Below are positions 50,783 through 60,194 of a stretch of 64,000 nt of DNA, one piece after another. Made by a program: the position numbers and the translations under genes. The stretch lies in contig NZ_CP147518.1 of assembly GCF_037201965.1 (NCBI RefSeq), positions 1,797,001-1,861,000 of the forward strand. Direction: 5' to 3'. This DNA is from Spirosoma sp. SC4-14. GTDB lineage: Bacteria; Bacteroidota; Bacteroidia; Cytophagales; Spirosomataceae. Within the stretch, counting starts at the first letter, position 1. Each line of letters starts with the position of its first letter. The notes beneath the pieces are model-generated. The model was not told where the DNA came from, made no database searches, and saw nothing but the letters and a program-made list of their open reading frames with translations.

Positions 50783-52258
50783 ATGACTGCTGAATCTGCA
50801 CTCGACGTTTCTGTGAAAAACGATACCATTCGCGTTCTTCTGGTTGAAGACGATGAGGATGATTACATGCTTACCCGTGCGCTGGTATCGGCGCGGGAAA
50901 ATGCCAATATCAAACTCGACTGGGTAGATAGCTACGACCGTGCCCTCGAAGCGGTGGCCCGAAATGAACACGATGTTTATCTGGTCGATTATCGATTAGG
51001 TCATCATACGGGTATTCACCTGATTCAGGAAGCGTTTCGGGCCGGATGCCGGTCGCCAATGATTTTGCTGACCGGACAGGACGACCTGACTGTCGACCAG
51101 TCGGCGCTTGAACTGGGAGCCGCCGATTATCTCGTAAAAGGCCGAATCGATGCGCAACTGTTGGGGCGTAGTATTCGTTATGCGCTGCGGCAGGCCATCG
51201 TTCTGGCCGAAGTTGCCGAAAAAGAAAATAAATACCGTTCACTATTCGAACGATCTATCGACGCTATTTTTGTAGCCGACGAACAGCTTCGTTTTCAAGA
51301 TGCAAACCCTTCGGTCGAACGCCTGCTCGGCTATAGCCGTGACGAACTGCGGAAATTAAATCCAGCCCGACTTTTCACTGATCTGAACTTTCTTCGTGAA
51401 TTACGATTCAACGTTCGCGAACACGGGCAGATCAAAGATTTTGAAACCACACTTATCAGTAAAAGTGGTCGTAAGCGCATTTGTCTGATCTCGGTTTGGG
51501 CAGTAGAAGACCGAGCCGGCCTGCCCGAATGGTATCAGGGAATTGTGCGCGACATTACGGACCAGAAACGGGCTCAGCAGGATCTGATCCTGGCCGAAAA
51601 ACTGAGTATGACGGGTAAAATTGCCCGTAGCATTGCGCACGAAGTTCGGAATCCGCTAACAAACTTAAGTCTGGCTCTGGAGCAACTGAAAGACGAACTC
51701 GATGTCGACAACGAGTACGTCACTATGTTTACCGAAATCATTGGCCGCAATGTAGACCGAATTGGCCAACTCATTACGGAGATGCTCAACTCGTCGAAAC
51801 CGCGTGAACTGGAGCGTAAACGCCAGGATTTCAATTCGGTAGTTAAATCTACGCTGCAACTCATCAGCGACCGGATCAAACTAAAACGAATGCGGCTGGA
51901 GGTTCAATTTGCGGCCGAAGACTGTACGGCCTTGCTGGACAGAGAACAGGTGAAAACGGCTCTGTTAAATATTCTGGTCAATGCCGTTGAAGCCATGGAA
52001 GAAGGCAAGGGAGTGCTGGTTGTAAAAACAACCTGTACCGACGATAATCGGGTTTGCGTTGAAGTGGCCGATAATGGTGGCGGTATTAACGAGGCCGATC
52101 GTAAACGGCTCTTCGATCCGTTCTTTACCGGTAAGTCGGGCGGTATGGGATTAGGGCTGACTGCTACCCAAAATATCATCAATAGCCACAAGGGATCTAT
52201 TGAAGTGGAGAGTCAATTAGGGCAGGGAACTACTTTCCGTCTTTATTTTCCTAAATGA
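50783..52258 (+). CDS. Receiver-PAS-histidine kinase hybrid
   Basis: 491 residues, soluble. An N-terminal receiver (VLLVEDDEDDYMLTRALVSA; Asp in VYLVDYRLGHHTGIHL, about residue 67) precedes a PAS domain (SIDAIFVADEQLRFQDANPS, about 155-260). An NtrB-like HisKA follows with ARSIAHEVRNPLTNLSLALE (His near residue 288), then the ATPase with LLNILVNAVEAME, VADNGGGINEADRKRLFDPF and GMGLGLTATQNII. The NtrB-like His region makes it a reasonable kinase for the NtrC-type activator in the same cluster; that is inference. Confidence 0.93.
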   Translation: MTAESALDVSVKNDTIRVLLVEDDEDDYMLTRALVSARENANIKLDWVDSYDRALEAVARNEHDVYLVDYRLGHHTGIHLIQEAFRAGCRSPMILLTGQDDLTVDQSALELGAADYLVKGRIDAQLLGRSIRYALRQAIVLAEVAEKENKYRSLFERSIDAIFVADEQLRFQDANPSVERLLGYSRDELRKLNPARLFTDLNFLRELRFNVREHGQIKDFETTLISKSGRKRICLISVWAVEDRAGLPEWYQGIVRDITDQKRAQQDLILAEKLSMTGKIARSIAHEVRNPLTNLSLALEQLKDELDVDNEYVTMFTEIIGRNVDRIGQLITEMLNSSKPRELERKRQDFNSVVKSTLQLISDRIKLKRMRLEVQFAAEDCTALLDREQVKTALLNILVNAVEAMEEGKGVLVVKTTCTDDNRVCVEVADNGGGINEADRKRLFDPFFTGKSGGMGLGLTATQNIINSHKGSIEVESQLGQGTTFRLYFPK

Positions 52259-52322
52259 TTGTTAGACGTTGGACACTGAACTTTGGGTGGAGTTCTCCTA
52301 TCCAGTATTCAACATCCAGCAT

Positions 52323-53060
52323 CTATACTGCTTTATCTATAACAAAGCGGTATAGATAGGGGGCTTTATGCGCACCACCACTATATTGTTTTTCGAGCCG
52401 CTCCAGTATGCCTAAGCCCAGCATTTTTCGCTGAAAGCTCGACCGATGCAGTGCCTGCCCCAGTATGGTTTCATGCAGTGTTTGAAGATCGTTCATCGTA
52501 AAGGTCTCCGAAAGCAGATTGAAGCCAATTAACTTCCGGTCGAGATCGACCCGCAATGTTTCCAGTGCTTTCTGCACAATGCTGCTGTGATCGAGCATGA
52601 GCGGTGGCAGGTTGTTCAGATCATACCAGGCACAACTGTCGGATAATGGATCGGGAATGGGAATCGCTTTCGTAAAATCGACCAGCGCATAGTAGCCCAC
52701 AGTAACAAACCGACCAAGCAACCAGTGGTTTCGCTCCGGCGCAAACCCTTTTCCGTTCATGATTGCCTGAAGCGGAGCCGGATCGTGGCGGGCCATATCG
52801 CCGAATGTATAAAATTGCTCCAGATAAATGTTGTGCAAGCTTGTTCGTTCGGCCAGCACCCGTTTGGCGGCATCGTTTAGGTTTTCACGCTCCTGAATAA
52901 ATCCGCCCGGCAACGCAAAAAGCTGCGTATTTCTGTATTCCAGCAAGAGAATCTTTAACTGATTGGCATGGAAACCAAAAATGACACAGTCGATGGCTAA
53001 CCCCGGCAGAAACCCCTTTCCATCCGCTCGGCTTTCTTCTTCAATAATTTGCTTACTCAT
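52323..53060 (-). CDS. NUDIX-type transcriptional regulator (NrtR/AraR-like)
   Basis: 245 residues: an N-terminal NUDIX fold (about 15-150; LLEYRNTQLFALPGGFIQER) fused to a C-terminal winged-helix domain (about 165-235; QTLHETILGQALHRSSFQRK). The NUDIX catalytic box is degenerate: the usual R-E-x-x-E-E is replaced by RVLAER, so it should bind rather than cleave a nucleotide-sugar-like or sugar ligand. Bacteroidota members include arabinose-responsive AraR-type repressors. It is divergent from a carboxylesterase, with a strong palindrome between them that is the likely operator. Confidence 0.88.
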   Translation of the reverse strand: MSKQIIEEESRADGKGFLPGLAIDCVIFGFHANQLKILLLEYRNTQLFALPGGFIQERENLNDAAKRVLAERTSLHNIYLEQFYTFGDMARHDPAPLQAIMNGKGFAPERNHWLLGRFVTVGYYALVDFTKAIPIPDPLSDSCAWYDLNNLPPLMLDHSSIVQKALETLRVDLDRKLIGFNLLSETFTMNDLQTLHETILGQALHRSSFQRKMLGLGILERLEKQYSGGAHKAPYLYRFVIDKAV

Positions 53061-53185
53061 AACTTTTGGTTGGTTGCCCGCACTCCGTAGTGTCCGTTAA
53101 AATAAAATCACACTTAACAGCGCTGCCGCAATACAAGCGACCTGATGGGTGAAAGTAATAAAAAGTTTGGCAGTCTCAAGATCAG

Positions 53186-53222
53186 ATAGTATTATTGTCT
53201 CACTTTGCTACAATAATACTAT
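53186..53222. promoter_or_regulatory. Palindromic operator candidate for the NUDIX-type regulator
   Basis: ATAGTATTATTGT (53186-53198) and its exact reverse complement ACAATAATACTAT (53210-53222) are separated by 11 bases. It lies in the divergent region between the regulator and the esterase, 64 bases before the esterase start. Length and symmetry fit a dimeric repressor site. Confidence 0.65.
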
Positions 53223-53285
53223 TTCGCAATTAATAAATTGGGTCTTACCTATAGAGCCGAATTACTTCCTTTTACCCCCTATGCC

Positions 53286-54905
53286 ATGAAAACTTATTTT
53301 GCTATGTTGCTGGCTGTTCAGTTTGGAATGACAGCAATTGCACAATCGAACAAAGCACCTCAGGCCAAAACCGCGAATGGCGTGGTAGAGGGCGTTGTTG
53401 AATCCAGCGGAATTCATGCTTTCAAAGGAATTCCATTTGCTCAGCCTCCAGTCGGCGATCTGCGCTGGAAAGAGCCTCAGCCGGTGAAGAACTGGCAGGG
53501 CGTTAAAGAAACTAAAAAGTTTGGTCCTCGTGCCATGCAGCGAGCGCTGTTTGGCGATATGGGTTTCCGGTCCGACGGTATGAGTGAAGATTGCCTGTAC
53601 CTGAATGTCTGGACACCAGCCAAATCATCGAAAGAGCGCTTGCCCGTACTGGTTTATTTCTACGGTGGTGGCTTTATGGCGGGCGACGGATCAGAACCTC
53701 GCTACGATGGTGAAAGTATGGCCCGCAAAGGAATTGTTACCCTTACGGTCAATTATCGGTTGGGGTTGTTCGGGTTCTTTGCGCACCCGGAGCTAACGAA
53801 AGAGTCGCCCCATCATGCATCGGGCAATTATGGCTATCTGGACCAGAGCGCAGCTTTGCGTTGGGTACGGCAGAATATTGAAGCTTTTGGTGGCGACCCG
53901 AAAAAAGTAACGATAGCGGGCGAATCGGCCGGGTCGGTTTCGGTAAGTGCCCAAATGGTATCGCCGTTGTCGAAAGACCTGATTGCCGGAGCAATTGGCG
54001 AGAGTGGTTCGTTGTTGGGTACTCTGCCCCCGGCACCACTGGCCGATGGTGAAAAAAACGGAGCTGAATTTGCTGCCAGTGTTGGTGCTAAGTCGCTGGC
54101 TGAACTACGGGCAATGCCTGCCGACAAACTGCTCGAAGAGACCGCAAAAGTGGCGTTTGGGCGTTTCTCGGCCACGGTCGACGGTTATTTCTTTCCGAAG
54201 CCGCCCGCGCAGCTTTTTGCGGCTGGCGAACAGGCTCATGTGCCATTGCTGGTGGGCTGGAATTCGGAAGAGATGAATTATCGGGCTGTGTTGGGGCCGG
54301 AAAAGCCAACGACCGAAAATTATGCTAAAGCCGTACAGAAGCTTTATGGCGATCGTGCCGATGAGGTCTTGAAACTGTATCCGGCCAAAACCGACGATGA
54401 TGTTATTCAGGCGGCTACCGATCTGGCCAGCGATCGGTTTATTGGATATAGCACCTGGAAGTGGGCCGATATGCAGAGCAAAACCGGTGCTAAACCCGTA
54501 TATCGGTATTTGTATTCGCGCCCACGGCCTGCCATGACTCCCGAAATGGGAAATGCCGCTCCCGGTTTGGCAGGTGGTGTTGTTAAAAACAGCGACGCCC
54601 CCAAAGCTCCACCCGCTCGTGGTGCCGTTCACTCTGCCGAAATCGAATATGCAATGGGCAACCTGTCGACCAACAAAGTGTATGCCTGGACACCCGACGA
54701 CTATAAGGTGTCGGAAGTGATGCAGAACTATTTCGCCAACTTTATAAAAACCGGTAACCCTAATGGACCGGGTTTGCCGAAGTGGGAACCCATCAAACAG
54801 GGTGGAACAGTACCAGTAATGCACATCGATGTAAATACTCGCCAGGAACCTGAGCATAGCAGAGCGCGCTACCTCTTTCTGGACCCGCTCTACAATAAGC
54901 AGTAG
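53286..54905 (+). CDS. Exported type-B carboxylesterase
   Basis: Serine esterase of the para-nitrobenzyl-esterase family, 539 residues, with a signal peptide (MKTYFAMLLAVQFGMTAIAQ). Seen: the FKGIPFAQPPVGDLRW opening, oxyanion loop YFYGGGFMAGDGS, and the nucleophile elbow GESAGSVSVSAQM (Ser near residue 219). The catalytic Glu and His lie in the C-terminal half, with HSAEIEYAMGN as the usual His region. ATG 53286 is chosen for the signal peptide. It is divergent from the NUDIX-type regulator, which may control it; substrate could be an acetylated or feruloylated sugar but is unproven. A terminator follows. Confidence 0.92.
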   Translation: MKTYFAMLLAVQFGMTAIAQSNKAPQAKTANGVVEGVVESSGIHAFKGIPFAQPPVGDLRWKEPQPVKNWQGVKETKKFGPRAMQRALFGDMGFRSDGMSEDCLYLNVWTPAKSSKERLPVLVYFYGGGFMAGDGSEPRYDGESMARKGIVTLTVNYRLGLFGFFAHPELTKESPHHASGNYGYLDQSAALRWVRQNIEAFGGDPKKVTIAGESAGSVSVSAQMVSPLSKDLIAGAIGESGSLLGTLPPAPLADGEKNGAEFAASVGAKSLAELRAMPADKLLEETAKVAFGRFSATVDGYFFPKPPAQLFAAGEQAHVPLLVGWNSEEMNYRAVLGPEKPTTENYAKAVQKLYGDRADEVLKLYPAKTDDDVIQAATDLASDRFIGYSTWKWADMQSKTGAKPVYRYLYSRPRPAMTPEMGNAAPGLAGGVVKNSDAPKAPPARGAVHSAEIEYAMGNLSTNKVYAWTPDDYKVSEVMQNYFANFIKTGNPNGPGLPKWEPIKQGGTVPVMHIDVNTRQEPEHSRARYLFLDPLYNKQ

Positions 54906-54994
54906 AAGTAAGTCCTGTTTTTTGCCAGTGATTTGTGTACGCTGTCTAAACCAGGCTCTAAGCTGATTTAGACAGTCCTAAGTTCAATACCCCG

Positions 54995-55042
54995 AATTCC
55001 CCTGCGAAACGGCTAACCAGCTTTTTGTAGGGGAATTTTTTT
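54995..55042 (+). terminator. Rho-independent terminator of the esterase
   Basis: AATTCCCCT (54995-55003) pairs with AGGGGAATT (55029-55037), followed by five more T. A weaker hairpin CTGTCTAAA/TTTAGACAG lies just before (54942-54975). Confidence 0.8.
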
Positions 55043-55137
55043 AATAGAGAGAATAGTTTATTTAAGTTTATATATTTTCGATAAAGTAAAATAAATTTAT
55101 GAATGAAATTTAAAATATATCAAATTTGGTATATTGC

Positions 55138-56685
55138 ATGAGTGGCTTTGTGTTCTGTCGGTCGTATCAACTTTGTTGTTTGGTGAAACTACTACGAATA
55201 GCCCTGGCTTGGCTGGTTAGCACAAGTCTGGCAGTTGCTCAATCGGATTCGTTGCCATTAAAAGGTTCGGTAACCATCGATGCCGAACTAACAGCGATAC
55301 TGGCATCAATCAGCCGAACGCCTTTCTGGCTTCAGGCCAATCAGTACGGAACCATACCGGTAAACAATCCGGCTGGTCTGGCTCGAATTGGAGTAAGCGG
55401 CCAATGGCGTCTTTCAGACAGTCGCCCGCAACGGTACGTAAGCTATGGAGTCGAAGCCGTGGGGGCAGTTGCAAGTCCATCGTCGTCGGTTGTGTTGCCG
55501 CAGGCTTATGTCTCCCTCGATTTAGGTCATTTTAGCCTGTGGGGGGGGCGCAAAAAGGAAATTATTGGCCTGGGCGATTCTACCCTGTCGTCGGGTTTCT
55601 ATTCGTGGTCGGGCAATGCGTTGCCTATTACAAAAATACAGATTGGTACGAACGGATTTACACCCCTTGGTTTTACGCGTGGCATTCTAGCTGTACATGC
55701 TTTTTTTGCGCACGGCTGGTTTGCTAACTCCGATTCCATGCAACAGTCATACCTGCATCAGAAAGCCATTTACGTTCGCATTGGGCGACCAAACTGGCGA
55801 ATTCGTTTAACGGGAGGCATTCTGCATAATGCACAGTGGGGTGGGCATTCCCCTTATTTGTCGCCTATTGTAGCCCGCGATGGACAACTACCCCATTCGC
55901 TTAAAGATTATTGGTACGTAGTAACGACCCAACAACCAGACGAACTTGAGTCGACCAATCATACGGCTTTCGATGGGATCAACCGGTTTGGCAATCATCT
56001 GGGTTCTATTGATCTGGGGGCTGAATTGAGCCTGGGACAATGGCAGGCAATAGGCTATTATCAACATCCGTTTGAAGACAAGTCGGGTGTCGCATTTGCC
56101 AATTTCCCGGATGGCTTATATGGCTTTCGACTGAAACGGCCACTAACCCGGCAAACGGGTTTTCAGCTACAGCACATTCTGTTCGAATACCTGAACACGA
56201 TGAATCAGAGCGGCCCAATGTCAAGCACGGGTCAGCACTACGACGGCCGCGACGATTATTTCAATAATTATCAGTATCTGGATGGATGGGTGCAGAAACA
56301 GCATGTAATCGGAACGCCCTTTCTGACCCGCCGTCAGGACCTTCGACCAGAATTGCAAAATGCTAAACCCAACCTGAGTATCTACAGTCAGTGGGCCATT
56401 GCCAACAACCGGGTTCAGATGTATTATATGGGGCTGGGCGGTGCCTTTGCGTCGGGGATTCGTATCCAGGCCCAATTGTCCTATAGCCATAATTACGGAA
56501 CGTTCCGTACGCCGTTCGATCAGTCAGTTAGCCAGTTTTCGGGTGTATGCTGGCTAACGTGGCCGTTGCGGTGGCTGGGCGGATCGGAACTGAAAACGGC
56601 CATTGCACTCGATCAGGGAAAACTGTATGAAAACAGCCTCGGCGGACGAATCAGCCTTAGAAAAGTCTGGAAGTCTGGAAAGTGA
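55138..56685 (+). CDS. Capsule assembly Wzi family outer-membrane protein
   Basis: 515-residue predicted outer-membrane beta-barrel that would anchor surface polysaccharide. Seen: SRTPFWLQANQYGTIP after the signal, then many amphipathic strands (HFSLWGGRKKEIIGLGDSTL, YVRIGRPNWRIRLTGGILHN) and the Wzi-like GQHYDGRDDYFNNYQYLDGW. ATG 55138 is listed, but GTG 55183 gives a neat signal peptide (MKLLRIALAWLVSTSLAVAQ) and may be the real start. It opens a region of polysaccharide-modification genes, which fits the call. A strong hairpin separates it from the convergent acyltransferase. Confidence 0.88.
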   Translation: MSGFVFCRSYQLCCLVKLLRIALAWLVSTSLAVAQSDSLPLKGSVTIDAELTAILASISRTPFWLQANQYGTIPVNNPAGLARIGVSGQWRLSDSRPQRYVSYGVEAVGAVASPSSSVVLPQAYVSLDLGHFSLWGGRKKEIIGLGDSTLSSGFYSWSGNALPITKIQIGTNGFTPLGFTRGILAVHAFFAHGWFANSDSMQQSYLHQKAIYVRIGRPNWRIRLTGGILHNAQWGGHSPYLSPIVARDGQLPHSLKDYWYVVTTQQPDELESTNHTAFDGINRFGNHLGSIDLGAELSLGQWQAIGYYQHPFEDKSGVAFANFPDGLYGFRLKRPLTRQTGFQLQHILFEYLNTMNQSGPMSSTGQHYDGRDDYFNNYQYLDGWVQKQHVIGTPFLTRRQDLRPELQNAKPNLSIYSQWAIANNRVQMYYMGLGGAFASGIRIQAQLSYSHNYGTFRTPFDQSVSQFSGVCWLTWPLRWLGGSELKTAIALDQGKLYENSLGGRISLRKVWKSGK

Positions 56686-56696
56686 TTTTCCTGAAT

Positions 56697-56725
56697 GCTC
56701 GTCCGTGATGCAATCACGGACGAGC
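56697..56725. terminator. Hairpin between convergent genes
   Basis: GCTCGTCCGTGAT (56697-56709) and its exact reverse complement (56713-56725) with a 3-nt loop. Between the Wzi-like gene and the convergent acyltransferase. Confidence 0.8.
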
Positions 56726-56743
56726 GCGTGTTGTTTGTTCCAG

Positions 56744-57832
56744 CTACTCAATGGGCTTCAGGGCCAGTTGATCGCTGGAAACCGTAAAGTGTTTTTTGTG
56801 CTTCAGGATAGGCTGTTCAATGTAGCGGTACGATAATTCAGCAACAAGCCCCGAAACCGCAAATCGCAAAACGGTAATGATCAGCAGATTGCTGGTGCTG
56901 TGCGGCTCCCGGAAAAGCTCAAACGCGAAAAAGATGGGAATGTGATACACATATAACCCATACGATCGCGTGCCGACCCAGCGGATCAGTTTATTGGTCA
57001 GTAACCATTGGTCGGGAAGCCTAATAGCCGTTACCACAATAAGCAGACAGATTAGATCGGTCAGAATAAATCCGCCTTCATTCCACAGCACATTGTCGCG
57101 TTTGATGGTTGTGGCAACAATAGCCAGCAAACCTAATAGACAAATGAGCGCAACGGGCGATGCTTTGGATGAATCTGTTGGTTTGGATGAATGCTTCAGA
57201 TAAATAGCAAGTCCTGAACCCAGCAGAATGGCATCGATTCGGCAAAAAGTGAAACGATACGAGTCCAGCGCAAACAAACCAAAGGTAGGATCGCCCAGGC
57301 GGTAAACGTAGATTCTGAAAATTGAGACTACTGCAATCAGTATGCCCACAAACCATAACCGGCTGGTAAAGCGAATTCGGAAAACAAACAACGATACGAT
57401 CAGCGGCCAGAACAGATAGAAGTGCTCTTCGACCGATAGTGACCACAAGTGCCCTAACGGGCCTGATAAATTGCCTGGAATGCAATTGTTGACGTACAAA
57501 AGACTGGCCAGATTAGCTATCGTGCGATTTCCGCCACCGGTTCGGAACCAGTATGGCCAGATCATATTGCAGAGCAGAATGCCAATCAGGAGAGCCGGAA
57601 ATAAGCGTAGGGCACGTCGGGCATAAAATTTCCTGAAATCGATTGAATCGGTTTTCTGGTATTCATTCTGTAGCAGAGAGGTGATCAGATAGCCGCTCAG
57701 CACGAAAAATAAGTCGACACCTACCCAGCCGCCTTCGAACCGACCATGACCCCCGTGAACGAGCATAACCAGCAGAGCAGCAATTCCGCGTACACCATCG
57801 AGATTTTTTATATGCCTAAGCGTGGTTGACAT
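56744..57832 (-). CDS. Acyltransferase-3 family membrane protein (OafA-like), 1
   Basis: 362 residues with about ten membrane helices. The family motif is at the N-terminus: LDGVRGIAALLVMLVHGGHG, with catalytic His near residue 26. SLSVEEHFYLFWPLIVSLFV (about residue 130) is the second signature. Such enzymes transfer acetyl or other acyl groups to surface sugars. The lack of a C-terminal SGNH domain means a separate partner may act with it; SGNH-like proteins are encoded nearby. It is about 155 AT-rich bases from a second acyltransferase gene on the same strand. Confidence 0.93.
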   Translation of the reverse strand: MSTTLRHIKNLDGVRGIAALLVMLVHGGHGRFEGGWVGVDLFFVLSGYLITSLLQNEYQKTDSIDFRKFYARRALRLFPALLIGILLCNMIWPYWFRTGGGNRTIANLASLLYVNNCIPGNLSGPLGHLWSLSVEEHFYLFWPLIVSLFVFRIRFTSRLWFVGILIAVVSIFRIYVYRLGDPTFGLFALDSYRFTFCRIDAILLGSGLAIYLKHSSKPTDSSKASPVALICLLGLLAIVATTIKRDNVLWNEGGFILTDLICLLIVVTAIRLPDQWLLTNKLIRWVGTRSYGLYVYHIPIFFAFELFREPHSTSNLLIITVLRFAVSGLVAELSYRYIEQPILKHKKHFTVSSDQLALKPIE

Positions 57833-57987
57833 TTATTTACGATTTATATTTTTCATAAATATTTAGTGTAAAATAAATGATTATAATAAATAAAAAAAAG
57901 ACTAACACAACGATGTCAGCCTTTTCCGAATTATTCTTCACTTTTTACTGAATTTTCACGATTTAACCATCTGTGATGATTTGGTTA

Positions 57988-59154
57988 TCAGGATACCGTA
58001 ATGGTGCCGACCTGAGGACGAGCGATTTTTTTGGGCACAAATGGGCGCTCCGCCAATAGGTAAAATACATACGAACAACAGACAATGAGTGCAGTGCCGA
58101 TTAAGAAGAGGTACAGAGTTGTACCGGTTCGGTTCAGGTGTAATGGAAAAATCAGGTACTGCTGAATGAGCTGAATCAGTGGCATATGAATCAGATAAAT
58201 GCTGTACGAAAACGTTCCCATTGCAACGAGAGGTTGCCAGGAGAAGAGGGCATTGAGTCGGCTCAGTTTGCCAATTCCCAGAGCAACCAGTAACAGCCCG
58301 GCGCTAATGCCCACCAGCAGGTCGACATATACCCAGGGAAGGAGGGTATCGAACCGGGTAACGAGAATAATAACAGCGCCAAGACCGATTAGTAGTGTAG
58401 CCCAGGGCAGTTTATCCAGCCTATCGCTGCCAATACGGTTCGAGTAGGCCAGGTGGGCTGCGAACATACCAATGCCAAACAGCCCCAGATAATGGGGACA
58501 TAAGCCCCATTGGGTTAAATTAATTGCCGGAAACCGCATAACCGACAGAAAATGCCAGATCGCATACCCGAAGAGAATAGTGGTTAATGTTGCCGGAACG
58601 CTCCCCCACCGACGCCAGCAGAAGAGAAGAAGCGGGAAGAACAGATAAATCCGCCATTCGACGGCGATTGACCAGAAAACGCCGTTGATTTTCGACGCCG
58701 TACTCATAAAAACGTCATGGAGCATAAGCGCATGAGTGACCAGATCAAACGGGGTTACAGGAATGGAGGCATCCCAGCGAGTACCTGTTTTTTGGCCAAT
58801 TAATGTGGCAATGAGAAGTAGCGATAATCCCATTGCCAGAAAATAGGGGGGTAAAATTCGCTGGGCTCGCTTCTGGAAAAACCGCAGGGGTGAGTTACTG
58901 GCCAGATGGAGGTTATTGCGCAGGACAGGCATCATTAAGCAGAAACCCGAAATCACAATGAACAAATCGACAGCGTAGTGCCCATGAAAAAAGAGCCGGT
59001 ACATGACCTGGTCAAACATGGGGCGCTGCCCCGATGGCAGAGGTTGTTGCTGATGATGAACAACTACATACAGAGCGGCCAGCGCGCGCAACCCATCCAG
59101 AAAACGGATGTGAATAGGGGAAGATGTGAATGGTGAATTGGTTGTGTGTGTCAT
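57988..59154 (-). CDS. Acyltransferase-3 family membrane protein (OafA-like), 2
   Basis: 388 residues with about ten membrane helices. Motif FLDGLRALAALYVVVHHQQQ (His near residue 39), then VFWSIAVEWRIYLFFPLLLF near residue 165 as the second signature. Probably acylates an exported or lipid-linked polysaccharide at the inner membrane. It is not closely similar to the neighbouring acyltransferase. It lies 41 bases after an SGNH-like gene on the same strand, and the two may act in one pathway. Confidence 0.93.
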   Translation of the reverse strand: MTHTTNSPFTSSPIHIRFLDGLRALAALYVVVHHQQQPLPSGQRPMFDQVMYRLFFHGHYAVDLFIVISGFCLMMPVLRNNLHLASNSPLRFFQKRAQRILPPYFLAMGLSLLLIATLIGQKTGTRWDASIPVTPFDLVTHALMLHDVFMSTASKINGVFWSIAVEWRIYLFFPLLLFCWRRWGSVPATLTTILFGYAIWHFLSVMRFPAINLTQWGLCPHYLGLFGIGMFAAHLAYSNRIGSDRLDKLPWATLLIGLGAVIILVTRFDTLLPWVYVDLLVGISAGLLLVALGIGKLSRLNALFSWQPLVAMGTFSYSIYLIHMPLIQLIQQYLIFPLHLNRTGTTLYLFLIGTALIVCCSYVFYLLAERPFVPKKIARPQVGTITVS

Positions 59155-59195
59155 GAGCGGAAGGTGGATTGTTGATGGAATAGGAAAGCGGTGCT

Positions 59196-60194
59196 TTATA
59201 GGAGCTTGCCCGATGCCTGGCGATGCCGGAACGCAACTACATTTGTTCGGCTTGTCAGCGTATCAATCAGGGCACTGGTAACGGCAATGGCTCCCCCCTC
59301 GAACATATGCCCACCGTCGACAAAGTCTTTGTCGGCAACCGGCAAGCGCGACAGGTTAACAAACTGGTTGTTGTAGTTGGTAGCCAGAACGCTGGCAACG
59401 TGGGCTATTTGTTGGTTTCGCGCAGGCGTTAGCTGGTCTTTTCGCCAGGGCAGATACACCATCGTTAACTGGATATGATTGCGGTTGCAGTAGCGGCTAA
59501 TAGAGTCGAGGCTACTGCTAAATCGAGCAAAGCCTGTGGTATCGTAATAAGCTAAACCCGTTGCTTCCTGTGGCCGAATGAAATTGTTAGGCCTTAGCAA
59601 AACAGAGCCGTCGTCGCTGAATTTCAGCGTAAATCCAACATTGTCGTCATAGATGTATTTACTTCTGAACGACCAGTCTTTGATGAACGAATCCATCGAA
59701 AAATTCGAGAAGAAATTCCGGAAATAACTCACAACGTTCTTTTCGAAAAAGTGGGTATATACACCATTGTAGTCGATTTGTTTGGTATCGGCCAGAAATT
59801 CTGTGTGGTTGAACGGAATAATCAGATGCTTCAGCGCTAGTTTTCCCTCCAGTTGTTTCAGTACCTGAAAGGTCTCATGCGGTTTAAACCCCCACGACGA
59901 AAAATTATAGGCTTTCTCGCCGAACGTTTGGGTCAGAATTTTTGCCGATACATTATTAAGACCCATCGACGAGCCGATAATAAGGGTTCTGGCCGACAGG
60001 AGCCGGTCGTTTTGCCGGGCGTGTTCTAATTTGGCATTGAAACATACCGAGTTTGAAATAAAATGACTTGGTAACGTGGCCAGGTCAGGCACAATTTTGT
60101 GCGTTCGTCTGGCGTAGCGTACCATCACAACGCCCATCGTGATTGCCAATAGCAGAAAGCTATGGAACAGCAGTTTTACGTAAAGTTTTTTCAT
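59196..60194 (-). CDS. SGNH-like exported protein, paralogue A (DltD/AlgX-like)
   Basis: 332 residues with one N-terminal membrane anchor (LLFHSFLLLAITMGVVMVRY). The nucleophile-type block is TLIIGSSMGLNNVSAKIL (about residue 75), and a C-terminal Asp/His block DGGHMFEGGAIAV (about residue 297) could complete an SGNH triad. Such proteins work with MBOAT acyltransferases in O-acetylation of exopolysaccharides. ATG 60194 is chosen; upstream residues of the frame are not conserved with the paralogue at 62807-63817. A 60-base block (59862-59921) is identical in both genes. Confidence 0.8.
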   Translation of the reverse strand: MKKLYVKLLFHSFLLLAITMGVVMVRYARRTHKIVPDLATLPSHFISNSVCFNAKLEHARQNDRLLSARTLIIGSSMGLNNVSAKILTQTFGEKAYNFSSWGFKPHETFQVLKQLEGKLALKHLIIPFNHTEFLADTKQIDYNGVYTHFFEKNVVSYFRNFFSNFSMDSFIKDWSFRSKYIYDDNVGFTLKFSDDGSVLLRPNNFIRPQEATGLAYYDTTGFARFSSSLDSISRYCNRNHIQLTMVYLPWRKDQLTPARNQQIAHVASVLATNYNNQFVNLSRLPVADKDFVDGGHMFEGGAIAVTSALIDTLTSRTNVVAFRHRQASGKLL

